DNA of 64,000 nt from a bacterium (GCA_023150945.1 JAKLJX010000006.1:248001-312000); one strand, 5' to 3'; positions 45,287 to 53,653 are shown, numbered from the stretch's first letter. The notes: a model not told the origin generated them from the letters alone. Translations and numbers: made by a program.

Positions 45287-46231
45287 ATGGATCAATCAAA
45301 GAAATACGATGTTGCTATCTCTCTGCGCTGGACGGACGTAGAGCATGCACGCGCGTTGTATGAGATTCTACGCGACCGCCTCGACGTATTTTTTGCCGAT
45401 GAGAAACAATATGACTTAGTTGGGACGGATGGTGAAAAATCATTTGGCCACATTTTTCGTGATCAATCACGGGTTGTTGTCATTTTTTACCGTCATGACT
45501 GGGGTACCACTCCGTTTACTAGAGCAGAAGAGGCTGCTATAAAACAAAGGGCATGGAATGAAGGTTATAATTTCTCCATCTGGATTCCGATGGACGAATT
45601 CAAAGCTGTCCCACCCTATGTTCCACCGCAGCACGTATGGTTCGACTTCGAGCGTTATGGTGTCAATGGTCTCGCATCTGTTGTTGAGGAGCGCGTGCGC
45701 GAGAGTGGTCGGGAGGTGCGGCCCGAAACGGCTGTAGATCGGCTTCGCAAGGTTAAGCGCCGGATTGATCTTGAGAAGGAACGCGAATCCTTCGAGCGTT
45801 CTCAAGATGGCGTGGCCTTCGTGGCCGACTCGTTCCGGCGATTGGAAGAGGCAATAAATTTACAGCTTGGGAAGTATAGAGAGGTTAGCGCTGACATCCC
45901 GTTTTTGCTTGAGCGGGAAGGCGATAGGTTGAGAGTTACGTCGTGGCCGTATAGATGTTCTTTTCATATCGACCGTTATGCTAGCAATGTAATTACTGGC
46001 GCGTCACTAACAGCATACGTTAACGAGCATGTTAACAGCTCTGACAGGCGTGACAATTGGAGTAAAGTCAAACAAATCGAGTTTAAGCCAACGCTCGATG
46101 ACAATGGCAATCCGACGTGGCGCCTTAGGAGTGGCGAATGTCATTCGTTAGAAACGGCAATAGCGCACGTTTTGGATGATTTTGCTGAACGGGTCTATCT
46201 CGCAGTCGAAAAGCGTGTAGCTAACCGGTAG
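45287..46231 (+). CDS. TIR-domain protein with an unassigned C-terminal domain
   Basis: A 314-residue protein. Residues 1-130 look like a TIR domain: the first strand YDVAISLRW, RVVVIFYRHDWG, then the acidic pair Glu81-Glu82 in TRAEEAAI at the place of the NAD-cleaving Glu. TIR proteins in bacterial anti-phage systems (Thoeris and others) break down or cyclise NAD. Residues 150-314 start with a charged helix and continue into a region (RLRVTSWPYRCSFHIDRY) that matches no family I recognise and may be a sensor. The next gene starts 23 bp later, so the two are probably one operon. Base composition is more A/T-rich than in the flanking core genes. Confidence 0.75.
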   Translation: MDQSKKYDVAISLRWTDVEHARALYEILRDRLDVFFADEKQYDLVGTDGEKSFGHIFRDQSRVVVIFYRHDWGTTPFTRAEEAAIKQRAWNEGYNFSIWIPMDEFKAVPPYVPPQHVWFDFERYGVNGLASVVEERVRESGREVRPETAVDRLRKVKRRIDLEKERESFERSQDGVAFVADSFRRLEEAINLQLGKYREVSADIPFLLEREGDRLRVTSWPYRCSFHIDRYASNVITGASLTAYVNEHVNSSDRRDNWSKVKQIEFKPTLDDNGNPTWRLRSGECHSLETAIAHVLDDFAERVYLAVEKRVANR

Positions 46232-46254
46232 CCTATGTAAATAGGAAAAGTCAG

Positions 46255-47166
46255 ATGAAAAAATTTTCTCCAAACGCAATTCTCGCATTGAAGGAAGCTC
46301 TTACACATATATACTGGAAGAAGCAGGATCTCAGAAGTTTTGTTTATCACACGGTTGAAAACAAACTTTTCATTTCAACAATTGATTGGGACAACAACAA
46401 GAAAGCAGAAAGTGCCGGTATACTTGTTGATCGCATGGTTAATAGACTTGATTTGTACGAAAATGATCTTATGAGGCTCTTTGATGTTACAATGCATTTT
46501 GACGATTTTAGCCACTTGAAACAGTGGGACGATCCTGAAACAAAGATTAGAAAAGCAAAAGATGCCGTTGAGGCTTTGCGAAGACATGCAAGTGGCTATT
46601 TTCAGTTGAAGGAAGAAAAAGAAAAGGCTGAAGAGAGAAAGGGTGTATTTGATAGTATGCAGAAGGAAAAAGAGAGTTTTTCCAATATGCTCAGCGTTCT
46701 AAAAGATGATTTCATGAGATTAGTAGTTGAAACAAATGCTCAGAAAAGAGGGTTTTCGCTTGAAAAATTCCTAAATAGTCTATTCGGCCTGTTTGATTTA
46801 GAACCAAAAGAGTCATTTCGAATTGTTGGCGAACAGATAGATGGAGCGTTTACATTCGATGGAAATGATTTCTTACTTGAGGCCAAGTGGCAAGAAAAAC
46901 CTGTTGACCTTGGTGATCTCTATAAGTTTGGCGGAAAAATAGAAGGACGATTGAAATTAACCTTGGGACTTGCATTTTCCATAAATGGTTTCACAGCCGA
47001 TTATAAGGAAAGCAAGTCGCCATTACTAAAGACGATGTTATTAATGGATGGTGCAGATTTAGTTGCCGTTTTGGAAAACCGCATTGATCTAAAAGATCTA
47101 CTATTTCGAAAGCGAAGACACGCATCTGACACGGGAGATATCTATTTTAAGCATCAAAATATGTAG
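46255..47166 (+). CDS. Mrr-like PD-(D/E)xK restriction endonuclease-type protein
   Basis: A 303-residue protein. The N-terminal 110 residues (FSPNAILALKEALTHIYW, then WDDPETKIRKAKDAVEALR) resemble an effector-associated adaptor domain seen in other conflict proteins; this is from memory of such sequences. A coiled coil (115-150) follows. The C-terminal half is a restriction-endonuclease fold: KRGFSLEKFL, QIDGAF with Asp196 and LLEAKW with Glu209-x-Lys211. This is the layout of Mrr-type nucleases. It lies 23 bp behind the TIR gene and 8 bp before an attC-like site. The gene is strongly A/T-rich against the flanking DNA. Function: probable DNA-cleaving effector; target unknown. Confidence 0.75.
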   Translation: MKKFSPNAILALKEALTHIYWKKQDLRSFVYHTVENKLFISTIDWDNNKKAESAGILVDRMVNRLDLYENDLMRLFDVTMHFDDFSHLKQWDDPETKIRKAKDAVEALRRHASGYFQLKEEKEKAEERKGVFDSMQKEKESFSNMLSVLKDDFMRLVVETNAQKRGFSLEKFLNSLFGLFDLEPKESFRIVGEQIDGAFTFDGNDFLLEAKWQEKPVDLGDLYKFGGKIEGRLKLTLGLAFSINGFTADYKESKSPLLKTMLLMDGADLVAVLENRIDLKDLLFRKRRHASDTGDIYFKHQNM

Positions 47167-47174
47167 GAAGATGT

Positions 47175-47296
47175 GGCTAACAGCGCTTCCACCGGCCTGC
47201 GGGGCAGAGCATGATTTCCATGAAATGGTAGCTCCGACGTCTGTCCTTCGATCAAGCTTTCTCTATGCCCCGCAGCCGGTGAAGCTCGCGTTGGGC
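47175..47296. other. attC-like integron recombination site 1
   Basis: A 122-bp imperfect inverted repeat. The left arm 47175-47206 begins GGCTAAC; the right arm 47266-47296 ends GTTGGGC, an exact GTTRRRY core. The arms pair through CTTC(C)ACCGGC(C)TGCGGGGCA with single unpaired C residues on one side only, like the extrahelical bases of attC sites. It begins 8 bp after the stop of the nuclease gene, as expected for a gene cassette. Confidence 0.72.
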
Positions 47297-47390
47297 ATAG
47301 TAATTTCTCCCTGACTCTTTAGTAGGAAGTGATAACATGTAGCTATTGCAAGAAGCTACTTCATTAGTATTAGAACAGGAGTTAAAGAAT

Positions 47391-49601
47391 ATGCCCGGAT
47401 ATTACCGTATCATTTCTAATCTTGATGATTTCTTGCGTAAACTGCAAAAAAGTAGTATCGCAATATTGTGTGGTTCTGGTATTTCTTCCGGCTCTGGATT
47501 GCCCATCGCGAAAGATTTCATCACTTATCTCTTAGCACAATGCAATGCCAAAAGCCTTTTCGGGCATCTTCAAATTCAACTTCCTGAAGGCGTGCCTCTT
47601 AGATTTGAGGGCTTACTGGAAGTGCTCCAAAGAACTGTTGATCCGAATCTAGAAATTCTGGATATGTGTTACTTCCCTACTCAAGAATATCAACGTGTTC
47701 CCAATAAGTTGCACTATCATCTAGCTACAATCGCCCAAAATAGACCAGTTGTCACCACAAATTTTGATACACTCATCGAAGAGGCATTGCACCGTATGTC
47801 CTCAAGTTCCAATTGTTTTAATGCTGTTTATTTTCGGCAGAAAGATTGGAACGTTGGCAACTCAGTTACAAACGGACTCTGGAAAATACACGGGACAATT
47901 AGAGAGTGGGACAATATAAGAAGTTGGATACCTTCACGTGAGTCAGGTCCTGTGGCAACACTGCGATCAATCTCACGTACGCGGCGTGATGCGGACCGCC
48001 ACGCCGTTTTGAAAGCCATTCTCCAAAAGTTTAACCTTGTAGTTGTAGGTTATTCAGGCACAGACGACTTCGATATTAGTCAATGGCTAACTGAGTTGCC
48101 TTCGGAACATGATTTATATTGGGTGGCTTTTTCAAGTGTTACCAAACAACTTGATGCACTTTTTACAAAACGGAAAGAGAACGGCATCCGTTCGAACGTC
48201 TACGTGTATGAGGCGCATAATGATTTGAAAAATGTCGAGATCATACTTCGATGCGCCTCCAATGCTAACTTTACAGAACCAAAAGTATCAAACTGGAATT
48301 GGAAGGCCGCTATAGACAAATGGACCGTTGATCATTTGTCATCTAGTTGGGAGAAACAGATTGTCACAGGAGAATTACTGAAACATTGCTCGAAATTCAA
48401 AGATGCTATCACTGTATTCCAAAATGCTCGAGAAACCGTACGTGATGATCCACGTAAGAAAGCGATCACGCTGGTGCTATTGTCTGAAGCACAGTTGGAG
48501 ATCTCTGATTCACAAGCTCGCAAGCTAGCTCTAAATAATGCAGAAGAAGCGAAAAGCCTTTTTCTTTCGATGCCAAATACAGAAAGGTATCTTCAAGCAG
48601 CTAAGATTGCCTGTGCAGCAGCGCTTCGATTGGCTCCTGTGCCCAATAAAGAAATGGCAGCAGTGCTCCTTCGCGAGGTTATTGATAATAGTACCGCCGA
48701 TCTTCTTGAGAAAGCACGCGCTTTAGCGGAATTAGCCCGTCTAAGGCGTCATACAGGCAAAGATGCGCTGTATACACAAGAGGAGTTTGAAAAGCTTAGC
48801 GAGGGAGACCTATATGTTGAGGCATTGATAAAACATGAAATTGCAAGAAATGAAAGATGGAAGCCTGCGAAAAATCGCCGAGAAGTTGAAGATGCCATAA
48901 AAGAAATGGAGAGCGCCCGCTTACTGAGGGAACAATTAGGAGATGTACGTGGCTTATGGGCTAGTACCATCGTTTTAGGAAACATGTATCTGAGATTAGC
49001 AGAATGGCTTGAATGGGATTCCGTCCCCGAGTTCCGCGCAATAAACGCCATTTTATCCGCGGCGGAAGAGCTGGATATCTATTCTATACAGTTAGCTAAG
49101 AATCATGAACTTGATTGGGAAATGGCGACGGCTCAGCGTGAGTTAAGCGTTTACTATCTTCGCGCCATGAATATTTTTGATCATCTCCACAAGGCCGAAG
49201 TATTGTTTAAAGAAGCGGAGCAGGCTAGGCCTATCAACCAACCAGCAGAAAACGTTAAGCTTGACTTCCTCAAAATATTGCTCGAGATTGCACTCATCGT
49301 AGATGCCGATGCTGCGCTGGAAGTAGGGTATAAACAGTTCAAGAAACTTTACGAAAAAAGCAACATCTCGCAAGGCATTATTGAAGATCGACTGCGAGGC
49401 GCAATATACTTTAACTGGAAATTGTGTCAGATGAATGTCGGCAAGGTTGATCCTACTTCTCTTTTACGAAATAAGAAGACAAAGGGCATCCGAAATGTTC
49501 AATACTGGCAAGAAAGAATCAAGCATATAAGACAATCCTTTAGACAAAATAGTAGTGGTCTAGAAGTAATGAGGATGCTACTAGATCCACTTGCACCATA
49601 G
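47391..49601 (+). CDS. SIR2-domain protein with C-terminal helical repeats
   Basis: About 736 residues. A SIR2 domain fills residues 20-250: GSGISSGSGLP at 28-38 (NAD loop), TTNFDTLIE (Asn124, Asp126), WKIHGTI with the catalytic-type His167, and LVVVGYSGTDDF. The remaining 450 residues are helical repeats of TPR type, with many Ala-Leu helices (ARALAELARLRRH). In defence systems such SIR2 proteins cleave NAD on sensing infection; here that role is inferred from architecture and neighbours. The ATG at 47391 has AGGAG about ten bases upstream; a TTG at 47346 is possible. It is bounded by attC-like sites on both sides, so it looks like one gene cassette. Confidence 0.8.
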   Translation: MPGYYRIISNLDDFLRKLQKSSIAILCGSGISSGSGLPIAKDFITYLLAQCNAKSLFGHLQIQLPEGVPLRFEGLLEVLQRTVDPNLEILDMCYFPTQEYQRVPNKLHYHLATIAQNRPVVTTNFDTLIEEALHRMSSSSNCFNAVYFRQKDWNVGNSVTNGLWKIHGTIREWDNIRSWIPSRESGPVATLRSISRTRRDADRHAVLKAILQKFNLVVVGYSGTDDFDISQWLTELPSEHDLYWVAFSSVTKQLDALFTKRKENGIRSNVYVYEAHNDLKNVEIILRCASNANFTEPKVSNWNWKAAIDKWTVDHLSSSWEKQIVTGELLKHCSKFKDAITVFQNARETVRDDPRKKAITLVLLSEAQLEISDSQARKLALNNAEEAKSLFLSMPNTERYLQAAKIACAAALRLAPVPNKEMAAVLLREVIDNSTADLLEKARALAELARLRRHTGKDALYTQEEFEKLSEGDLYVEALIKHEIARNERWKPAKNRREVEDAIKEMESARLLREQLGDVRGLWASTIVLGNMYLRLAEWLEWDSVPEFRAINAILSAAEELDIYSIQLAKNHELDWEMATAQRELSVYYLRAMNIFDHLHKAEVLFKEAEQARPINQPAENVKLDFLKILLEIALIVDADAALEVGYKQFKKLYEKSNISQGIIEDRLRGAIYFNWKLCQMNVGKVDPTSLLRNKKTKGIRNVQYWQERIKHIRQSFRQNSSGLEVMRMLLDPLAP

Positions 49602-49678
49602 ATCTATTTCGCATTAATGCTACAAGGTGAAGTTTCTTGAGTTGGCGCAACGAACTTTTCTCGGAGCTTAACGAAAAT

Positions 49679-49776
49679 TCCTAACTGTGCATCAACCGGA
49701 CGCAGGCGCGCGAGACATGATTTTTAATTCTAATGATCGTGGCGCGCGCCCGCGCCGGTTAAACTTGCCGTTAGGT
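49679..49776. other. attC-like integron recombination site 2
   Basis: A 98-bp inverted repeat. Left arm 49679-49712 starts TCCTAAC, right arm 49743-49776 ends GTTAGGT (exact GTTRRRY). AACCGG at 49694-49699 pairs with CCGGTT at 49755-49760. A49700 is unpaired, and CGCAGGCGCGCG pairs with CGCGCGCCCGCG with one mismatch. The unpaired A next to the CCGG box is a hallmark of attC folding. It lies between the SIR2 gene and a truncated methyltransferase gene. Confidence 0.8.
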
Positions 49777-49794
49777 CTTCAAAGGATATTTCGA

Positions 49795-50097
49795 ATGGAG
49801 TGGAATCAACGTTACGCCGTGGATGAATATATATACGGAACCGAGCCGAATGCATTTCTTGCCGAACATGCAGAGAAGCTAAGTGGTCCCGTTCTATCAC
49901 TGGCGGAAGGCGAGGGCCGCAACGCGGTTTTCCTTGCTGCGCTCGGGCTGCATGTGCACGGCGTTGATGGATCAGAAGTTGGTCTTGCCAAAGCGCAAGC
50001 ACTGGCTCGTTCACGGGGCTTAAAAATTCAAACCGAGGTTGCCGACCTTGCCGTGTTTGAACCGGAAGCAAATTTTTCAGGAGGAGCATTATGTTGA
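49795..50097 (+). pseudogene. Truncated class I SAM-dependent methyltransferase
   Basis: The frame from 49795 encodes MEWNQRYAVDEYIYGTEPN, then GPVLSLAEGEGRNAVFLAALGL (SAM-binding loop) and VDGSEVGLAKAQALA, the start of a small tellurite-resistance/TehB-like methyltransferase of about 200 residues. After EVADLAVFEPEAN it breaks off into unrelated sequence and stops 100 codons from the start. The C-terminal half is missing. It starts 18 bp after attC-like site 2, so it was probably a cassette gene cut by a later rearrangement. Confidence 0.75.
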
Positions 50098-50192
50098 AAA
50101 ACAAACTCACGGTCCTGGCTTTTTTATCCCTAACCCCGCGTTGCAGACGACACGTTTCGCTACGTTCGCGTGCGGCTGACCGCGAGCGTTAA
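50091..50192 (+). other. Short frame: 5' end of a lost gene running into attC-like site 3
   Basis: CAGGAGGAGCATT precedes an ATG at 50091. The first residues, MLKNKLTVLAFLSL, look like the start of a signal peptide. The frame then reads through attC-like site 3 and stops at 50190-50192 after 33 codons. It is best seen as the severed start of an exported-protein gene, not as a functional small gene. Confidence 0.4.
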
Positions 50193-50194
50193 AA
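50128..50194. other. attC-like integron recombination site 3
   Basis: A 67-bp imperfect inverted repeat. It starts CCCTAAC at 50128-50134 and ends GTTAAAA at 50188-50194 (GTTRRR plus A). Arms GCAGACGACACG and CGTGCGGCTGACCGC pair with an extra A on one side. The fit is weaker than for sites 1 and 2. Its right end overlaps the stop codon of a tyrosine recombinase fragment. Confidence 0.55.
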
Positions 50195-50577
50195 CTTCAA
50201 TCTCTCCGACCACTCCGATTTGAATTCCTTCCTTTTGCGCACATAGCCACTCATCGTGCCGTAATCGCGCCAGCGGCCGCCTTTCTGAATTTCGAGGCCA
50301 TTGACACCGTTGGAGAAGATGAGGGTGGCAAACGTCGCCCGAAAAAAATGCGGGGTCAATTCATTGCCCGTGAATTCGGTGTGCTCAACATAGCGCTTCA
50401 AAATATAAAACAACACGAGATCATTCAACTCCTCACGCACGTGCTCGAGACGGCCGCCTTTTTCAATGTGACGAAACAGCCGGCCGCTGCTGATCTGCGC
50501 CGCCTCGATCCAATTTCGCAACGCGCGCACCGGACAGGTGAACTCGTGACGGCCGTAATCGATGTCCAGAATCCGCG
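50189..50577 (-). pseudogene. Tyrosine recombinase fragment (C-terminal catalytic part)
   Basis: The minus frame encodes ILDIDYGRHEFTCPVRALRNW, then LTPHFFRATFATLI (HxxR box), GGRW and GYVRKRKEF with the nucleophile-type Tyr. The N-terminal half and the first catalytic Arg are absent. Beyond about 50577 the open frame runs antisense to an unrelated surface-protein fragment. The integron-integrase-specific insertion was not seen, so it is more like a phage- or transposon-type recombinase. Confidence 0.72.
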
Positions 50578-51404
50578 AAGAACGGGCTCTTTTCGACCGC
50601 GTTGGGCGACCAAAATGCCTTTGGCACAACGACCAAAGTTGACCAGCATTATTGGCTGGGCATTCAAGTTCAGGGCGAGTCGAACGAACTTTCTCCACCC
50701 ATTGCGCTGACGAGTGTGGAATACAGCTTCAGCTCGTTACGTGCGGATAGGGCGAATGATTCTGTGGCTTCACTGGCGGATACGACATGGAGGCATAGCG
50801 GGGCAAGTATTTAGAAGATGATCATAGCGGCAATTCCGCTCTAGCTTTCAAAACCACAACCGGCAATGCGTACACTGAAAAAGTGCGAATTACTCATGAT
50901 GGCAATATTGGCATTGGCACATCGTCTCCAACAGGCAAGCTCGAAGTTGTCGGCACTACTACTACCAAAGTTCTTGCCATCACCGGCGGCGGCAACCTCA
51001 CCGAGCCGTTTGAGAGTTCCGAGAGCTAGCTCATTCCCAAAGGCGCGTTGGTGATTATTGATGAAGAAAATCCTGGCCAATTGAAATTGAGCCAGCAAGC
51101 CTACGACAAGCGCGTGGCGGGCGTGGTGAGCGGCGCGGGCGGCATCAATCCAGGCTTAACGCTCACGCAAGAAGGCGTGCTGGAAGGCGGGCAGAACGTT
51201 GCGCTCAGCGGCCGCGTGTATGCTTTGGCCACCGCCGCCAACGGCCCCATCAAGCCGGAGGATTTGTTGACAACGTCGGAAATTGCGGGACATGCGATGA
51301 AGGCTACGGATGTTTCTCGTTCGCACGGAACGGTAATCGGGAAGGCGATGTCGAAGCTGGAAAGCGGGGAAGGATTGGTGCTGGTGTTGGTGAATTTGCA
51401 GTGA
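50576..51404 (+). pseudogene. Surface-protein family remnant, copy 1
   Basis: A decayed relative of the gene at 52.1 kb. The frame opens with KNGLFSTALGDQNAFG and WLGIQV, then meets a TAG at 50812-50814. A change of frame follows, then VRITHDGNIGIGTSSPTGK and KLEVVGTTTTKVL. A second nonsense codon (TAG at 51027-51029, where the other copy has CAG) precedes an intact tail: ALVIIDEENPGQL, AYDKRVAGVVSGAGGINPG, GRVYALATAANG and LVLVLVNLQ. The N-terminal signal part is missing; the left end abuts the recombinase fragment. Confidence 0.75.
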
Positions 51405-51409
51405 TACAG

Positions 51410-51796
51410 TCACCACAGCAGTTTGACGGGATAAGCTTTGAAAATCTCGTCTTTGCTCAGCAGAAAAAGCTCTTCGGTGTTGGCTTGGGCGATCAACATT
51501 CTATCAAACGGATCTTTGTGATGAAGAGGCAATGCCTCCAGTGCAAACGCATGCTCGATATCAATCCGCAGAATCTGCAGGGCGTTATTGCGCTGTTGAT
51601 TTTCAATCAATGTGCGCAATGGAGCAAACAGCTTCAATTTTCCAAGCTGGAGCTTGATCTGCATCTCCCATACGCTGGCGACGCTGAGGAGCAACATGTT
51701 ATTGCCGTCTTCACAATAGGCGCGGGCACTCGGCGAGAGTTTCTCCGGCTCACTGCTCCACCAGATAAAGGCATGCGAATCCAAGAGCAGGTTCAT
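51410..51796 (-). CDS. PIN-domain toxin (VapC-like RNase)
   Basis: A 128-residue PIN protein of the COG3744 group. LLLDSHAFIWW starts it with the first Asp. Later acidic residues are in SVASVWEMQIK (Glu) and HHKDPFDRMLIAQA (Asp-Asp), giving the metal site of an RNA-cutting toxin. The ATG at 51796 overlaps the antitoxin stop by four bases. It ends 6 bp from the stop of the decayed surface gene copy 1, tail to tail. Confidence 0.9.
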   Translation of the reverse strand: MNLLLDSHAFIWWSSEPEKLSPSARAYCEDGNNMLLLSVASVWEMQIKLQLGKLKLFAPLRTLIENQQRNNALQILRIDIEHAFALEALPLHHKDPFDRMLIAQANTEELFLLSKDEIFKAYPVKLLW

Positions 51797-52032
51797 TTTT
51801 CGCCTGTCCAAAACTCATCCGGCAGTGGCGCATCGAAATCATCACTCATCCAAATTTTGCCGCGATCCAATCCGGCGATACGGCGAAGTGGTTTTGATCC
51901 GGCAATTGGCACCAAACGCGCCAAAGGTTTGTTGCCTTCGGTGATGATGATTTCGTTGCCCGTCTGTGCCAGGGTTAACAATTCCGCCAGGCGAGTTTGA
52001 GCCTCCTGAAGAGTCACAGTTTGAGTTGTCAT
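51793..52032 (-). CDS. Phd/YefM-type antitoxin
   Basis: A 79-residue protein with the Phd/YefM fold at the N-terminus (TVTLQEAQTRLAELLTLAQTGNEIIIT, then GNKPLARLVPI). It has a C-terminal acidic tail (DDFDAPLPDEFW) that would wrap the PIN toxin. The start is at 52032. It is placed first in a two-gene operon with the toxin, which allows autoregulation through the N-terminal DNA-binding part. Confidence 0.88.
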   Translation of the reverse strand: MTTQTVTLQEAQTRLAELLTLAQTGNEIIITEGNKPLARLVPIAGSKPLRRIAGLDRGKIWMSDDFDAPLPDEFWTGEK

Positions 52033-52146
52033 GGCAATTTCTCTTTCATGGTCGCATAAAAATTAACATTTCAAATTAAGCAGAAAAAGCGAAGAAGGCA
52101 AGCAAAAATCCTTGCAGAACCATCAACTTTCAACGCGGAGACGTTT

Positions 52147-53642
52147 ATGAAAAACTTCATCACTATTTTCGCAACGCTTTTTATTTGTATCGTGGCGGGC
52201 GACACACTCCACGCCCAAATTCCCCATACGCTTTCCTACCAGGGCGTGCTCACCGACAACGCCGGCAAGCCCAGACCGGATGGCAGTTACTCCTTCACGT
52301 TTCGATTTTACACCTCACCCACCGGCGGCACGGCGATTTGGTCGGAAACAAAAGATTTGCTGGTGAAGAGCGGACTCTTTTCAACTGCGCTGGGCGACAA
52401 AACGCTATTTGGCGCTTCGGTCAAATTTGACACTCAATATTGGCTGGGCATTCAAGTTGGCAGCGACGCGGAGCTTGCCCCGCTCATTGCGCTGACAAGT
52501 GTGGGCTACAGCTTCAGCTCGCTGCGCGCGGATACGGCGAGCGTTTAAGTGGCGTCGCTGGCGGATACGACGTGGCGGCATAGCGGGGCGAATATTTATC
52601 GCCTTGACGGCAATGTTGGAATTGGGACGTCGAATCCTCAAGGGCAACTACATCTAAGAGGAGGTTCGGGTAGCCAAATGCACGCTATTATGACATCCAA
52701 TAATGATCTACCTGAACTCAGACTAAGTCGGTGGCATGGCGCGAATAATGTTTTTTCCAACGCGCGAATTGGTTTTGGAGAGCATCCAGGCGGTGGCGGT
52801 TATGACTTAACGCTGTCCACAGCAAACGGTGAACTTGGAGTAGTAAATGAGCAGATGCGTATTACATATTCTGGTAATATTGGAATTGGAACGCCGAGTC
52901 CTTTGGGGCAATTACACCTGAGAGGCGGTTCGGGTAGTCAAATGAACGCCATCATAACCACGAACAATGATCTACCTGAACTTATGCTAAGTCGGTGGCA
53001 TGGCGCGAATAATGCTTTTTCCAACGCGCGAATTGGTTTTGGAGAGCATCCAGGCGGTGGCGGTTATGACTTAATGCTGTCTACAGCAAACGGTGAACTT
53101 GGAGCAGTTAATGAGCAAATGCGTATTACTTATTCCGGCAATGTCGGTATCGGAACAACATCTCCAACAAGCAAGCTTGAAGTTGTCGGCACCACTACAA
53201 CCAAAGTTCTGAAAATCACCGGCGGCATGGACCTCGCCGAGCCATTTGAAATTTCCGAGAACCAGCCCATTCCCAAAGGCGCGTTGGTGATTATTGATGA
53301 AGAAAATCCTGGCCAACTGAAATCGAGCCATCAAGCCTACGACAAGCGCGTGGCGGACGCGATCAGTGGCGCGGGCGGCATCAATCCGGGCATAACGCTC
53401 ACACAGGAAGGCGTGTTGTTGGATGGCGGGCAGAACGTTGCCTCAGCGGTAGAGTCTATGCTCTCGCCACAGCAGCCAATGGCACCATTGCGGCGGCTGA
53501 TTTACTCACGACTTCGAGCGTTGCGGGGCATTCGGTGAAGGCGACAGATGCTGCTCGCTCGCACGGAATGGTGATTAGCAAGGCGATGTCAAAGCTGGAA
53601 AGCGGGGAAGAGCTGGTGCGGTGTTGGTGAATCTGCAGTAAT
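52147..53642 (+). pseudogene. Surface-protein family remnant, copy 2 (nearly full length)
   Basis: It starts with a signal peptide (KNFITIFATLFICIVAGDTLHAQ), then IPHTLSYQGVLTDNAGKPRPDG and FSTALGDKTLFG. A TAA at 52546-52548 interrupts SLRADTASV/VASLADTTW in frame. The frame resumes with two 88-residue tandem repeats, then KLEVVGTTTTKVLKIT and GALVIIDEENPGQL. One base is lost near 53440 (NVA/LSGRVYAL) and one more near 53620 (LVLVLVNLQ). Without these three lesions it would encode about 490 residues. The family is common on surfaces of FCB-type bacteria; its role is unknown. In-frame readthrough of the TAA is possible but would not rescue the frameshifts. Confidence 0.8.
52642..53169 (+). repeat. 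Two 264-bp tandem repeats within the surface-protein remnant
   Basis: Units at 52642-52905 and 52906-53169. Each encodes 88 residues starting GQLHLRGGSGSQM and containing LSRWHGANN, ARIGFGEHPGGGGYDL and EQMRITYSGN.GIGT. The units are very similar at DNA level, so the duplication is recent compared with the decay of the other copies. Confidence 0.9.
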
Positions 53643-53653
53643 GGCTTCGTTTA

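Noticed and set aside
47167-47390. Ordinary transcription terminator instead of an attC site
   Set aside because: Arms are 30 bases long, 60 bases apart, with one-sided unpaired bases and a GTTRRRY end, and no T-run; attC fits better, though a model search is needed.
50189-50577. Integron integrase intI
   Set aside because: The fragment keeps the HxxR box and Tyr of tyrosine recombinases but shows no integron-integrase-specific insertion and is truncated.
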